Shown one piece after another: positions 1 to 6,862 of a stretch of DNA of 10,257 nt; the stretch's first letter is position 1, and every line of letters starts with the position of its first letter. The notes beneath the pieces are model-generated. The model did no database searches. It was not told where the DNA came from and saw nothing but the letters and a program-made list of their open reading frames with translations. The DNA is from an uncultured Acidobacteriota bacterium (lineage in GTDB: Bacteria > Acidobacteriota > Thermoanaerobaculia > UBA5066): contig CALFNC010000164.1 of NCBI GenBank assembly GCA_937902605.1, forward strand, positions 1 to 10,257, in the 5' to 3' direction. Made by a program: the position numbers and the translations under genes.

Positions 1-2932
1 GTCCCTGCGAGGCCTTCCGCCGCTCGCCCGGGTCGCGCATCGTCTCGTTGCGTCGGCGGAGGCGCTCCTCGACCGCGGTGACGTCGTCGCGCGTCCGCCG
101 GATCCGCTGGGCCGCGTCGACCGCCTTCTCGGTCGCCGCGCCCGCCCGCTCCACTGCCTCCCACCGCTTTGCCCGGTCGGCGGGCGTGCTCGTGCTGCGC
201 GGGTCGGCGAGGACGGTGACCTTCGTCGAGGCCTTCTCGTCCTTGTACCGGACCGTCACGGTGTACTCGCCGGGCGGGACCTCCGGCCCCGAGCCGGCCC
301 ACTCGGGCAGCGGCCCGGCGTCGGCGGCACGGGGGAAACGCCGGAACGCGTCGCGCGAGAGGTCCCAGGCGGCCCGGGTGACGCCGTGGCGCGCCGGGAC
401 GTCGAACGCCCGGACGAGCTTGCCGGCCGCGTCGGTCACGCGGATGTCGACCTTCGGCCTGAGCGGGTCGGCTCCCCCCTCGGCGTCGTCCTCGCTCCGA
501 CCGCGCCCACGGGTCGTCCGGGGAGGCTCTTCCTCACCGGCGGGCGGGAGGGTCGGCGCGTTCAATGAGAAGGTCAGGATCGCCCCGTAGGCGCGCGCAT
601 CGCCGGCGAATTCCCCCGCACCGGGCGAGGAGGCCCCGGCCATCTGCGCACGGACATGTTGCTGCGCGGGCGCAGAGGCGAAGAGGTGGAGCGGCTCGGT
701 CAGCACCTGGTCCGACAGCTCGCGGAAGGGGCGGATGTCGTCGAGGATGTAGATCCCGCGCCCGTGCGTGGCGATGACGAGGTCGTGCTCGCGCGGGTGA
801 ATCGCGAGGTCCATGACCGACGCCGTCGGGATCGTCTTCTTCAGGTGAAGCCAGCTCGGGCCGCCGTCGAGCGACGCGTAGAGACCGGTCTCGGTCCCGA
901 GGAAGAGGAGGTCCTTCTTCACCGGGTCCTGGACGATCGACAGCGCGTAACTCTTCAGCGCCGGGGTCGAGAGGCTCTTCCAGCTCTTCCCGAAGTCATC
1001 GGTCCGGTAGACGTACGCTCTGAAGTCGCCGTGGCGATGGTTGTCCAGGACCGCGAAAGCCGTCCCGGCCGCGTGCGGCGACGCCTCGATGGCGGCGACG
1101 TAGGCGTTCGCGGGGGCCGAGGGGAGCGCCTTCTCGACTGACGTCCAGCTCTTCCCCCCGTCGCGGGTGACGTGGATCCGCCCGTCGTCCGACCCGGCCC
1201 AGATCAACCCCTTCTCCACCAAGCTCGGTGTGATGGTGATCAGCGTCGTGTAGTTCTCGGCGTTCGAGGCGTCGATCGTGATGCCGCCGGATTCATCCTG
1301 CTTCTGCCATTCGGGCCTGTTCGTGGTCAGGTCGGGGCTGATGACGCTCCAGGTGGCCCCCCGGTCGGTTGACCGGTGGACAAACTGGCTGCCGAGGTAG
1401 ACGGTAGACGTGTCGAACGGGTCGAGGGCCAGGGCGGCGTTCCAGTTGAAGCGGAGCTTGACGTCGGGCGTCGGGGGGATCGGCTTGGCCTCGCGCCGCT
1501 CGCCCGTCACAGCGTCCCAGCGCATGAGGTTCCCGCCCTGCGAGAGCGAGTAGCCGTGCTGCGGGTCGTCACGTTCAGGGAGGGTCTCGAAACCGTCGCC
1601 ACCCCCGAGCACGATCCAGTGGTGGGCCCGGATTCCACCCCTCTGCCAGACCGACGACGGACCCCGCCACGAGTTGTTGTCCTGCAGGCCGCCATAGACG
1701 TTGTAGGGCATCTGATTGTCCACGGCCACGTGGTAGAACTGGGCCAGAGGCAGCGTCCCGACGAAGCGGAACGTCTCGCCGCGGTCGCGGCTCTCGTAGA
1801 TGCCGCCGTCGTTCCCGTCCAGCATGTGGCGGCCGTCCTTCGGGTCGATCCAGAGCGCATGGTGGTCGACGTGGACGGTGTTGCGGCCGGTTCCGCGGAG
1901 CGGTTCGAAGCTCTTCCCACCGTCGATCGAGACACGGAGAGGCGTCGAGAGACTGTAGACGCGGCTAGGCCAGGCCGGGTCGACGCGGATGTCGGCGTAG
2001 TAAAACGGCCGCGGGTTGACCGACGGCGCGTCGTTCACCGCCTCCCACTTTCTCCCGCCGTCCTCCGATCGGAGGAGGGCGCTCTTCTCGGCCTCGACCA
2101 CCGCGTAAACCGTCTCCGGATGCTCGGCGCAGAAAGCCACGCCGATGCGTCCGAGGGCGCCCTTCGGCAGCCCCTCCTTCTCGCCCTGCTTCGTCCAGGT
2201 CGTTCCGCCGTCGAACGTGACGTGGAGGCCCGACCCCGGACCTCCGGACCTGAACGTGTGCGGCTGGCGGCGGTAGTCCCACATACCAGCGATCAGGTGG
2301 TCCGGGTTGCCCGGGTCCATCGCCAGGTCCGCGCAGCCGGTCTTCTCGTCGACGGTGAGAACCTTCTTCCAGCTTCGGCCGGCGTCGTCGGTGCGGAAAA
2401 CGCCGCGTTCTGGACCGTCTGTCCACGCTGGCCCGAGCGAGCAGACATAGGCGACGCCCGCCTCGCGCGGATGGAGGAGGATCCGGCATATCCGCTCGGA
2501 CTTCGAAAGCCCCAGGTTCTTCCAGGTCTTGCCGCCGTCCTGCGTCCGGTAGACGCCATCGCCGTGCGAGACGCTGTTGCGCGGGTTCCCTTCGCCAGTC
2601 CCGACCCATACGACGTCGGGCGTGCGCGGGTCGATGGCGACGGCACCGACCGAGTGGACCGGCTGCTCGTCGAACATCGGTTTGAATGTGAGGCCGCCGT
2701 TCGTCGACTTCCAGGCGCCTCCGGTCGCAGTGCCGACCCAGACGATCTCCGGGTCCCCCGCGAAGGCGTCGATGGCCGCGATCCGCCCGCTCATGCCGGC
2801 CGGCCCGATGCTCCGGGCCTTCAGGCCGTCGAGCCGCGCCGCATCGACTGCGAAAGTGCCGACAGCCGGCGCGCGGAAGGCGAGGGTAAGGAAGAGAGCG
2901 GCGGCGAACGGACGCAGGCAGCGAGCGTTCAT
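1..2932 (-). CDS. Exported BNR/Asp-box repeat protein, VPS10/sortilin-like (3' end outside window)
   Basis: An ATG at 2932 opens a frame with no stop for 977 codons, to the window edge; the C-terminus is missing. The start is supported by GGGAGG four bases upstream and by a Sec-type signal peptide (residues 1 to about 25: basic n-region, then an Ala/Leu/Phe-rich core). The mature part carries eleven Asp-box motifs (S/T-x-D-x-G-x-S/T-W/F), starting at residues 76 (Asp replaced by Asn), 130, 181, 239, 289, 335, 381, 521, 589, 644 and 687. These are the hallmark of BNR/sialidase-like and VPS10 beta-propellers. Other family-like segments are RSIGPAGMSGRI (40-51), WDYRRQPHTF (218-227), VDHHALWIDP (355-364) and ATHGRGIYILDD (721-732). 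After the propellers, residues 798-826 form a charged Pro/Arg/Glu-rich linker, then an Ig-like or beta-sandwich stretch (DIRVTDAAGK, about 828-838) and a charged, probably helical segment (918-972). Such proteins are often annotated as glycosyl hydrolases, but the Asp-box is structural and I see no proof of catalysis. It probably acts in the periplasm or outside the cell. The family is clear; substrate and role are unknown. Confidence 0.93.
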   Translation of the reverse strand, partial: MNARCLRPFAAALFLTLAFRAPAVGTFAVDAARLDGLKARSIGPAGMSGRIAAIDAFAGDPEIVWVGTATGGAWKSTNGGLTFKPMFDEQPVHSVGAVAIDPRTPDVVWVGTGEGNPRNSVSHGDGVYRTQDGGKTWKNLGLSKSERICRILLHPREAGVAYVCSLGPAWTDGPERGVFRTDDAGRSWKKVLTVDEKTGCADLAMDPGNPDHLIAGMWDYRRQPHTFRSGGPGSGLHVTFDGGTTWTKQGEKEGLPKGALGRIGVAFCAEHPETVYAVVEAEKSALLRSEDGGRKWEAVNDAPSVNPRPFYYADIRVDPAWPSRVYSLSTPLRVSIDGGKSFEPLRGTGRNTVHVDHHALWIDPKDGRHMLDGNDGGIYESRDRGETFRFVGTLPLAQFYHVAVDNQMPYNVYGGLQDNNSWRGPSSVWQRGGIRAHHWIVLGGGDGFETLPERDDPQHGYSLSQGGNLMRWDAVTGERREAKPIPPTPDVKLRFNWNAALALDPFDTSTVYLGSQFVHRSTDRGATWSVISPDLTTNRPEWQKQDESGGITIDASNAENYTTLITITPSLVEKGLIWAGSDDGRIHVTRDGGKSWTSVEKALPSAPANAYVAAIEASPHAAGTAFAVLDNHRHGDFRAYVYRTDDFGKSWKSLSTPALKSYALSIVQDPVKKDLLFLGTETGLYASLDGGPSWLHLKKTIPTASVMDLAIHPREHDLVIATHGRGIYILDDIRPFRELSDQVLTEPLHLFASAPAQQHVRAQMAGASSPGAGEFAGDARAYGAILTFSLNAPTLPPAGEEEPPRTTRGRGRSEDDAEGGADPLRPKVDIRVTDAAGKLVRAFDVPARHGVTRAAWDLSRDAFRRFPRAADAGPLPEWAGSGPEVPPGEYTVTVRYKDEKASTKVTVLADPRSTSTPADRAKRWEAVERAGAATEKAVDAAQRIRRTRDDVTAVEERLRRRNETMRDPGERRKASQG

Positions 2933-2936
2933 GAAT

Positions 2937-2942
2937 CCTCCC
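2937..2942 (-). promoter_or_regulatory. Ribosome-binding site of the BNR-repeat gene
   Basis: The minus strand reads GGGAGG, then four bases, then the ATG at 2932. This fixes the start of the large minus-strand gene and agrees with the signal peptide that begins there. Confidence 0.75.
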
Positions 2943-2960
2943 GGCCGAGATTCCGGCCGG
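2941..2960. repeat. Short GC-rich inverted repeat in 5' leader
   Basis: CCGGCC (2941-2946) and GGCCGG (2955-2960) are perfect complementary arms around an 8-base loop. In the minus-strand transcript the stem would overlap the first two bases of the GGGAGG ribosome-binding site, so it could modulate translation initiation. In DNA this GC-rich, six-base arms can also arise by chance. There is no U-run, so it is not a terminator. Confidence 0.35.
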
Positions 2961-3059
2961 TAGGACTATAGCCGGACCGACATCAGCGGCCGCGGACCTG
3001 GACGACCCGTTCCCGGAAACCTGAAGGGGGCGGCTTTCGTATCATCGGCCAGCAGCTGC

Positions 3060-5168
3060 ATGATGAGATTGAATGCGGAGACCAGAGCGCGGCATGGAGC
3101 GGGCGCACAACTGGGAATGCGAGCCGCCTTTTTCCTCTTGCTCTTCCCGGGGGGTCTCGCGGTGGCCCTCGAGGCGCCGCGAAAGATCGTCGACTACGAC
3201 ATCCAGGTGGCGCTCGAACCGAAGGACAGGCTCTTCACCGGCCACGAGACGCTCCGCTGGACCAACCCCTCCGACGTCCCGGTATCCACCCTGAAGTTCC
3301 ACCTCTATTGGAACGCCTTCCGGAACAGCGCATCGACCTTCTTCCGGGAGTCGGGGGGCCGCCTTCGGAAGGACCGGGCGGACGAGAAGGAGGGCTGGGG
3401 CTTCATCGACGTTACCTCGATGTCGTGGAAAGGGGCCGATCTGACGAAGGGGGCGCGCTTCGAGAGCCCTGACGACGGCAACGCCGATGACCGGACCGTC
3501 CTCTCCGTCCCGCTCCCTCGGCACTTGGCCCCAGGGGAGACGATCGCACTGGAGATCGCCTGGAAGGCGAAGGCGCCGAAGATTTTCGCTCGCGCCGGAT
3601 ATGTCCGAGACTTCTTCCTGGCCGGCCAGTGGTACCCAAAGATCGCCGTCTTCGAGCCGCGTGGCCGGCGGCGCCGCGCGGAGCCCGGCTGGAACGCCCA
3701 CCAGTACCACGCCTTCTCCGAGTTCTATGCCGACTGGGGCGACACCCGCGTCGCGATCACCGTCCCCGAGGCGTTCGTGGTCGCCTCGGCCGGTGAGAAG
3801 GTCTCCGAGACGCGGAAAGGCGGCAAGAAGACCATCGTCTTCGCCCAGGAACAGATCCACGATTTTGCCTGGTCCGCCGACCCGCGCTACGTCATCCGGG
3901 AGTCGCTCTTCGACCCCTCCCGCGACGTCCCCGCCTCGGAGGTCGAGCGCGCGTCGAAGGTTCTCGGCCTGAGCCGGGAGGAGCTGCTGCGTGGCTTCCA
4001 CCCGGTCAAGCTCCGGTTCTACATGCAGCCGGGTCACGAGAGCCAGTGGCGGCGCTACGAGGACGCGCAGAAATGGGCTCTCGCATGGCTCGGTCTCTGG
4101 GCGTTTCCCTATCCGTACGCCCAGGTCTCCGTGATCGACCCTCCCGAGGACGGCATGGGGGCTGCCGGCATGGAGTACCAGACGCTCTACACGGCCGGGA
4201 CCGACAAATGGCTCGGACGCTGGCCCTTCTCCGGATTCCGGGAGCCCGAGGGGGTCGTGATCCACGAGTTCGCGCACGGCTACTGGTACGGCCTCCTCGC
4301 CTCCAACGAGTTCGAGGAGAGCTGGATGGATGAGGGGATCACGACCTTCGCCGAGACGGTGATGATGGACCGCCGCTACCGGTACTCCTTCGCGCTGCCG
4401 TTCGGGTTGGGTGTTACCGACGAGCACCAAAACCGCGCGCAGGCGCTCGGGCCCGATCTCGACCCGATCCGGCGGAGCGCCTGGGCCTTCTCTTCCGAGC
4501 GGTCCTACTTCAAGAATTCCTACGCGCGCCCCGCGACCGTCCTGCAACAGATCCGGCGTCTGGCAGGCGAGGAGGCATTCTGGCGGGCCTTCCGTGCGTA
4601 CGCGCTCCGCTGGCGCTTCGACTACCCAACCTCGGAGGACTTCTTCGACGCGTTCCGCCCGCTGGCGATCCCAGGGTTCGAGGCGCTGGTGGCCGGCGCC
4701 TTCTCGGGGACGTCGTCCATCGACTTCCGGATCGTTACGGCCACCAGTGAGCGGCAGAACCTCGGCGCGGGCTACGACGACGCGGGCCGCCTCGCTCTCC
4801 CGCCCGACGAGAAGCGCAAGGGCAAGAAGGACAAGACGGATGAGCGGGGGCCGTTCGAGACCGTCGTCGTGGTCGGACGCGATGGCGACCTGGTCCTGCC
4901 GGTCGAGATCGCTCTGACCTTCGAGAACGGACAGGTCGCGCGAACGAGGTGGGATGGCTGCGAGAAGTGGATCCGGCTCCGGACGGTCTACGCCTCGAGG
5001 CTCGCGCGCGCGGAGGTGGACCCCGCGGGCACGATCGTGCTCGACCGCGACCCATTCAACAACGTCAAGGTTCTCCGCGCCAAAGGACTTTCGGCCACGG
5101 CCAAGGTGCGGACCTACGCGGTTCACCTCGTCGAGAACCTCCTCTCGCTCGCCTGGAGCCTGCCGTGA
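3060..5168 (+). CDS. Exported M1-family zinc metallopeptidase (aminopeptidase-like)
   Basis: The 702-residue protein has the gluzincin zinc site HEFAH (residues 402-406) with the third ligand Glu425 exactly 18 residues on, in WMDEG. GMEYQ (370-374) stands where M1 enzymes carry the GxMEN substrate-binding motif; the usual Asn is Tyr here. Tyr488 (YARPATVL) fits the catalytic Tyr position (Y-x-K-G-A-x-V-L in relatives). The N-terminal part (about 45-100, including FHLYWNAFRN) matches the M1 beta-sandwich domain. A hydrophobic signal peptide begins at Met20, so the true start may be the ATG at 3117 rather than 3060. The upstream start gives a charged 19-residue extension, and neither start has a strong Shine-Dalgarno. 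A Lys-rich patch (583-596) precedes a C-terminal beta-rich domain, which ends in a hydrophobic tail. The family suggests removal of N-terminal residues from peptides in the periplasm or outside the cell; actual specificity is unknown. It is coupled to the membrane-protein gene that follows. Confidence 0.93.
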   Translation: MMRLNAETRARHGAGAQLGMRAAFFLLLFPGGLAVALEAPRKIVDYDIQVALEPKDRLFTGHETLRWTNPSDVPVSTLKFHLYWNAFRNSASTFFRESGGRLRKDRADEKEGWGFIDVTSMSWKGADLTKGARFESPDDGNADDRTVLSVPLPRHLAPGETIALEIAWKAKAPKIFARAGYVRDFFLAGQWYPKIAVFEPRGRRRRAEPGWNAHQYHAFSEFYADWGDTRVAITVPEAFVVASAGEKVSETRKGGKKTIVFAQEQIHDFAWSADPRYVIRESLFDPSRDVPASEVERASKVLGLSREELLRGFHPVKLRFYMQPGHESQWRRYEDAQKWALAWLGLWAFPYPYAQVSVIDPPEDGMGAAGMEYQTLYTAGTDKWLGRWPFSGFREPEGVVIHEFAHGYWYGLLASNEFEESWMDEGITTFAETVMMDRRYRYSFALPFGLGVTDEHQNRAQALGPDLDPIRRSAWAFSSERSYFKNSYARPATVLQQIRRLAGEEAFWRAFRAYALRWRFDYPTSEDFFDAFRPLAIPGFEALVAGAFSGTSSIDFRIVTATSERQNLGAGYDDAGRLALPPDEKRKGKKDKTDERGPFETVVVVGRDGDLVLPVEIALTFENGQVARTRWDGCEKWIRLRTVYASRLARAEVDPAGTIVLDRDPFNNVKVLRAKGLSATAKVRTYAVHLVENLLSLAWSLP
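5155..5158 (+). promoter_or_regulatory. Ribosome-binding site deciding a GTG start
   Basis: GGAG lies inside the last codons of the peptidase gene, six bases before GTG at 5165. This spacing favours GTG 5165, inside a GTGA overlap with the peptidase stop, over the in-frame ATG at 5198. Confidence 0.7.
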
Positions 5169-6085
5169 GGGATGCCCTCCGGACCGGCTTTCGGGCCATG
5201 CGCCTCCACCGCCGTCTGGCCGGCGTCCTCTGGCTCTCCCTCGTCCTCCCGGCCGGGCTGGCCTGTATGGCCCTCGGGCCTCTGACGCGGCAGCTCGACA
5301 CCAGCCCTTTCCGAACGTCCCTCGTGAAAGGGTGGGACTCGTGGGCGCTCCTATCGTGGTCCTCGACGAGGGCCGCGGAATGGAAGGGGGCTCTGGCCGT
5401 CGTCCTCCTCGCTCTGCTGGTGGGCTGGCTGCTCCAGCTCTTCCTGACCGGAGGAGTCCTCCGGGTCCTCATCGACGGTGGACCACGCCCGGTCCTGGGG
5501 CGCGTCGTGACCGAAGGTACCGCGCTCTTCAAGGTGACCCTCTGGGCTACGAGCCGCTATCTCCTGTCACTTGCCTTCTGGGTGGGAGGCGTCGGCGTCG
5601 GCGTGGCGTGGCTGCTCGGGAAGATCGCCGGTAAGTCGGCCGCGCCCGACTCCTTCTTATTTGGCGTCCAGGAAACCTGGCTCCTCACAGCCGGTCTCCT
5701 CGGGTTCTTTCTCGTCTCGCTCCGGTTTGACCTGGCCCGGATCGCCCTGGCGCGTGGAGACGCCCCGAACGCCCGTACCGCCTACCGGCTTGCCGGCGTC
5801 CGCATCCGAGGGCACCGGGCCGCCCTTTTGGGCCTCGCGCTTTTCTGGAGCGTCGTGGCTCTGGCTCTGGGGTCGCTGTTCACCAGCATCGGGGTCTGGC
5901 TGAATCCCGGAAGCGGCGTGGGGCTTTTCGTGCTGATCCTCTTCCGGCAGGTCGGCTTCATGATCCAGGCCAGCGCGCGGATCGGCTTCTGGGCGACGCT
6001 GCTCCACATCGACGAGGGCCGGCGAGCGGACCTGGCGAGCGCCCTCTCTACTTCATCTTGCGGACCCGGACCTCGATCCCCTTGA
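5165..6085 (+). CDS. Six-helix integral membrane protein of unknown function
   Basis: I do not recognise a family. Starting at GTG 5165, the protein has 306 residues. The hydrophobic segments are at about 18-39, 76-95, 132-152, 171-191, 219-243 and 251-270, suggesting six transmembrane helices. A basic N-terminus (residues 4-17 carry five Arg) suggests an inner-membrane protein with a cytoplasmic N-terminus. Loop 191-218 is Arg-rich and probably cytoplasmic. I see no ATP-binding, protease or transporter signature. The GTGA overlap with the upstream M1 peptidase stop, plus GGAG six bases ahead of the start, indicates translational coupling and so a shared process, perhaps peptide handling or envelope assembly; that is inference. 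An ATG at 5198 is the alternative start. The last twelve codons (from about residue 295, Ser/Gly/Pro-rich) lie opposite the 3' end of the minus-strand MBL gene, so this tail may be under little selection. Confidence 0.8.
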   Translation: MRDALRTGFRAMRLHRRLAGVLWLSLVLPAGLACMALGPLTRQLDTSPFRTSLVKGWDSWALLSWSSTRAAEWKGALAVVLLALLVGWLLQLFLTGGVLRVLIDGGPRPVLGRVVTEGTALFKVTLWATSRYLLSLAFWVGGVGVGVAWLLGKIAGKSAAPDSFLFGVQETWLLTAGLLGFFLVSLRFDLARIALARGDAPNARTAYRLAGVRIRGHRAALLGLALFWSVVALALGSLFTSIGVWLNPGSGVGLFVLILFRQVGFMIQASARIGFWATLLHIDEGRRADLASALSTSSCGPGPRSP

Positions 6086-6785
6086 CGTCCTTCATCAGGT
6101 CGGTCAGGCGGGCCGGGTCCGTGTCGCCGAAGTGGTACGGGTAGAGGACATGGGGCCGGAATGCCTTCGCCGCATCGGCCACCATCTCCGGCGTCATCGT
6201 GTACGGAAGGTTCATCGGGAGAAAGGCGACCGCGATCCCCTTCAAGGCCTTCATCTCCGGGACGTTCTCAGTGTCCCCCGCCACGTAGACCCGGGTGTCG
6301 CCGAAGGTCAGGACGTAACCGTTCCCTTCCCCCTTCGGGTGGTACGGGACCCCGTCCGGCCGCATCGCCACGATGTTGTACGCCGGGATCGCAGTGACGG
6401 GGACGCCGGCGACCACCTTCTCCTCGCCGTTCCGAATCACCACCGCTCCTTCGACCTTCCCCTGACAAACAGGAGCGACGACGACCTCGGTCTTGGGTGT
6501 CCGGATCGCGGCCAGGGCCGCGGCGTCGAGGTGGTCAGGGTGGCCGTGCGTGATCAGGACAGCATCCGCCTTCGGAAGCTTGGAGTAGTTGGCCAGCTTC
6601 GAGTACGGATCGATGTGGAGGACCTTCCCTCCGAAGGCGAATATCAGCGACCCGTGACCGACGAACGTGATCTCCAGGTCCCCGGCCGACGTCTTCACGA
6701 TGTCCTTCTCGAAGCCCTCCGCGAGCGCCGCCGCGCTCAGGGTGAAAAGGGTCCCGATCAGCAGAAATCCGATTCCTCTAGTCAT
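6048..6785 (-). CDS. Exported MBL-fold metallohydrolase (UlaG/COG2220-like)
   Basis: From the ATG at 6785 the product has 245 residues. AGGAG six bases upstream and a signal peptide beginning exactly there (residues 1 to about 22) support this start over an in-frame ATG at 6845. The metallo-beta-lactamase-fold signature HGHPDH is complete (His80, His82, Asp84, His85). Further metal-site candidates are Asp171 in AGDT and His218 in YPYHFG, and Asp59 lies in the HIDP strand motif. The short, compact fold and GHGS (43-46) resemble the Lactamase_B_2/UlaG-like subgroup (COG2220) rather than antibiotic-degrading beta-lactamases. Members hydrolyse phosphoesters, lactones or related bonds, but many are uncharacterised; I cannot name the substrate. 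A signal peptide is less usual in this subgroup and points to the periplasm or lipid surface. The gene follows maeA by 77 bp on the same strand and overlaps the 3' end of the plus-strand membrane-protein gene by 38 bp. Confidence 0.9.
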   Translation of the reverse strand: MTRGIGFLLIGTLFTLSAAALAEGFEKDIVKTSAGDLEITFVGHGSLIFAFGGKVLHIDPYSKLANYSKLPKADAVLITHGHPDHLDAAALAAIRTPKTEVVVAPVCQGKVEGAVVIRNGEEKVVAGVPVTAIPAYNIVAMRPDGVPYHPKGEGNGYVLTFGDTRVYVAGDTENVPEMKALKGIAVAFLPMNLPYTMTPEMVADAAKAFRPHVLYPYHFGDTDPARLTDLMKDVKGIEVRVRKMK

Positions 6786-6791
6786 CCGTCT

Positions 6792-6796
6792 CTCCT
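6792..6796 (-). promoter_or_regulatory. Ribosome-binding site of the MBL-fold gene
   Basis: AGGAG on the minus strand lies six bases before the ATG at 6785. It selects this start over the ATG twenty codons upstream, which would bury the signal peptide behind a charged extension. Confidence 0.75.
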
Positions 6797-6798
6797 CT

Positions 6799-6816
6799 CC
6801 GGCTTCCATGAGCCGG
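6799..6816. repeat. Inverted repeat between maeA and the MBL gene
   Basis: Perfect six-base arms CCGGCT (6799-6804) and AGCCGG (6811-6816) flank a six-base loop, just upstream of the MBL gene's ribosome-binding site. With no U-run on either side it is not a classical terminator. It might stabilise or separate the two halves of a maeA-MBL transcript, or be chance. I see no clear promoter in the rest of the 77-bp gap (6786-6862). Confidence 0.35.
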
Positions 6817-6862
6817 CCCGAATACGGGTAGTCTAGCTCCCTCACCTAGCGGCCCCTCCTCC

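Larger units (their letters stand above)
2933..3059. promoter_or_regulatory. Divergent intergenic promoter region
   Basis: This 127-bp gap separates two divergently transcribed genes for exported proteins, so promoters for both must lie here (or, for the plus gene, up to 3116 if the later start is used). Candidate -10 hexamers are TATAGT on the minus strand (2970-2965) and TATCAT on the plus strand (3040-3045). Neither has a convincing -35 partner, so both are weak guesses. The gap also holds an inverted repeat (2941-2960) that touches the ribosome-binding site of the minus-strand gene. I see no recognisable operator. Confidence 0.4.

Noticed and set aside
1376..2971. Open frame of 531 codons on the plus strand across the BNR-repeat gene
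   Set aside because: It is the antisense image of the Asp-box repeats and gives low-complexity Arg/Val/Asp-rich protein with no recognisable fold.
3042..5126. Open frame of 694 codons on the minus strand opposite the M1 peptidase
   Set aside because: Its translation is Arg/Pro/Gly/Val-rich with no motif or domain pattern, while the plus strand holds intact zinc-site motifs. Long antisense frames are expected at this G+C with GC-biased third positions.
6799..6816. Rho-independent terminator between maeA and the MBL gene
   Set aside because: The stem is short and there is no U-run on either strand.
6786..6845. Start of the MBL gene at ATG 6845
   Set aside because: The extra twenty residues are charged, precede an otherwise normal signal peptide, and the good AGGAG site serves the ATG at 6785.
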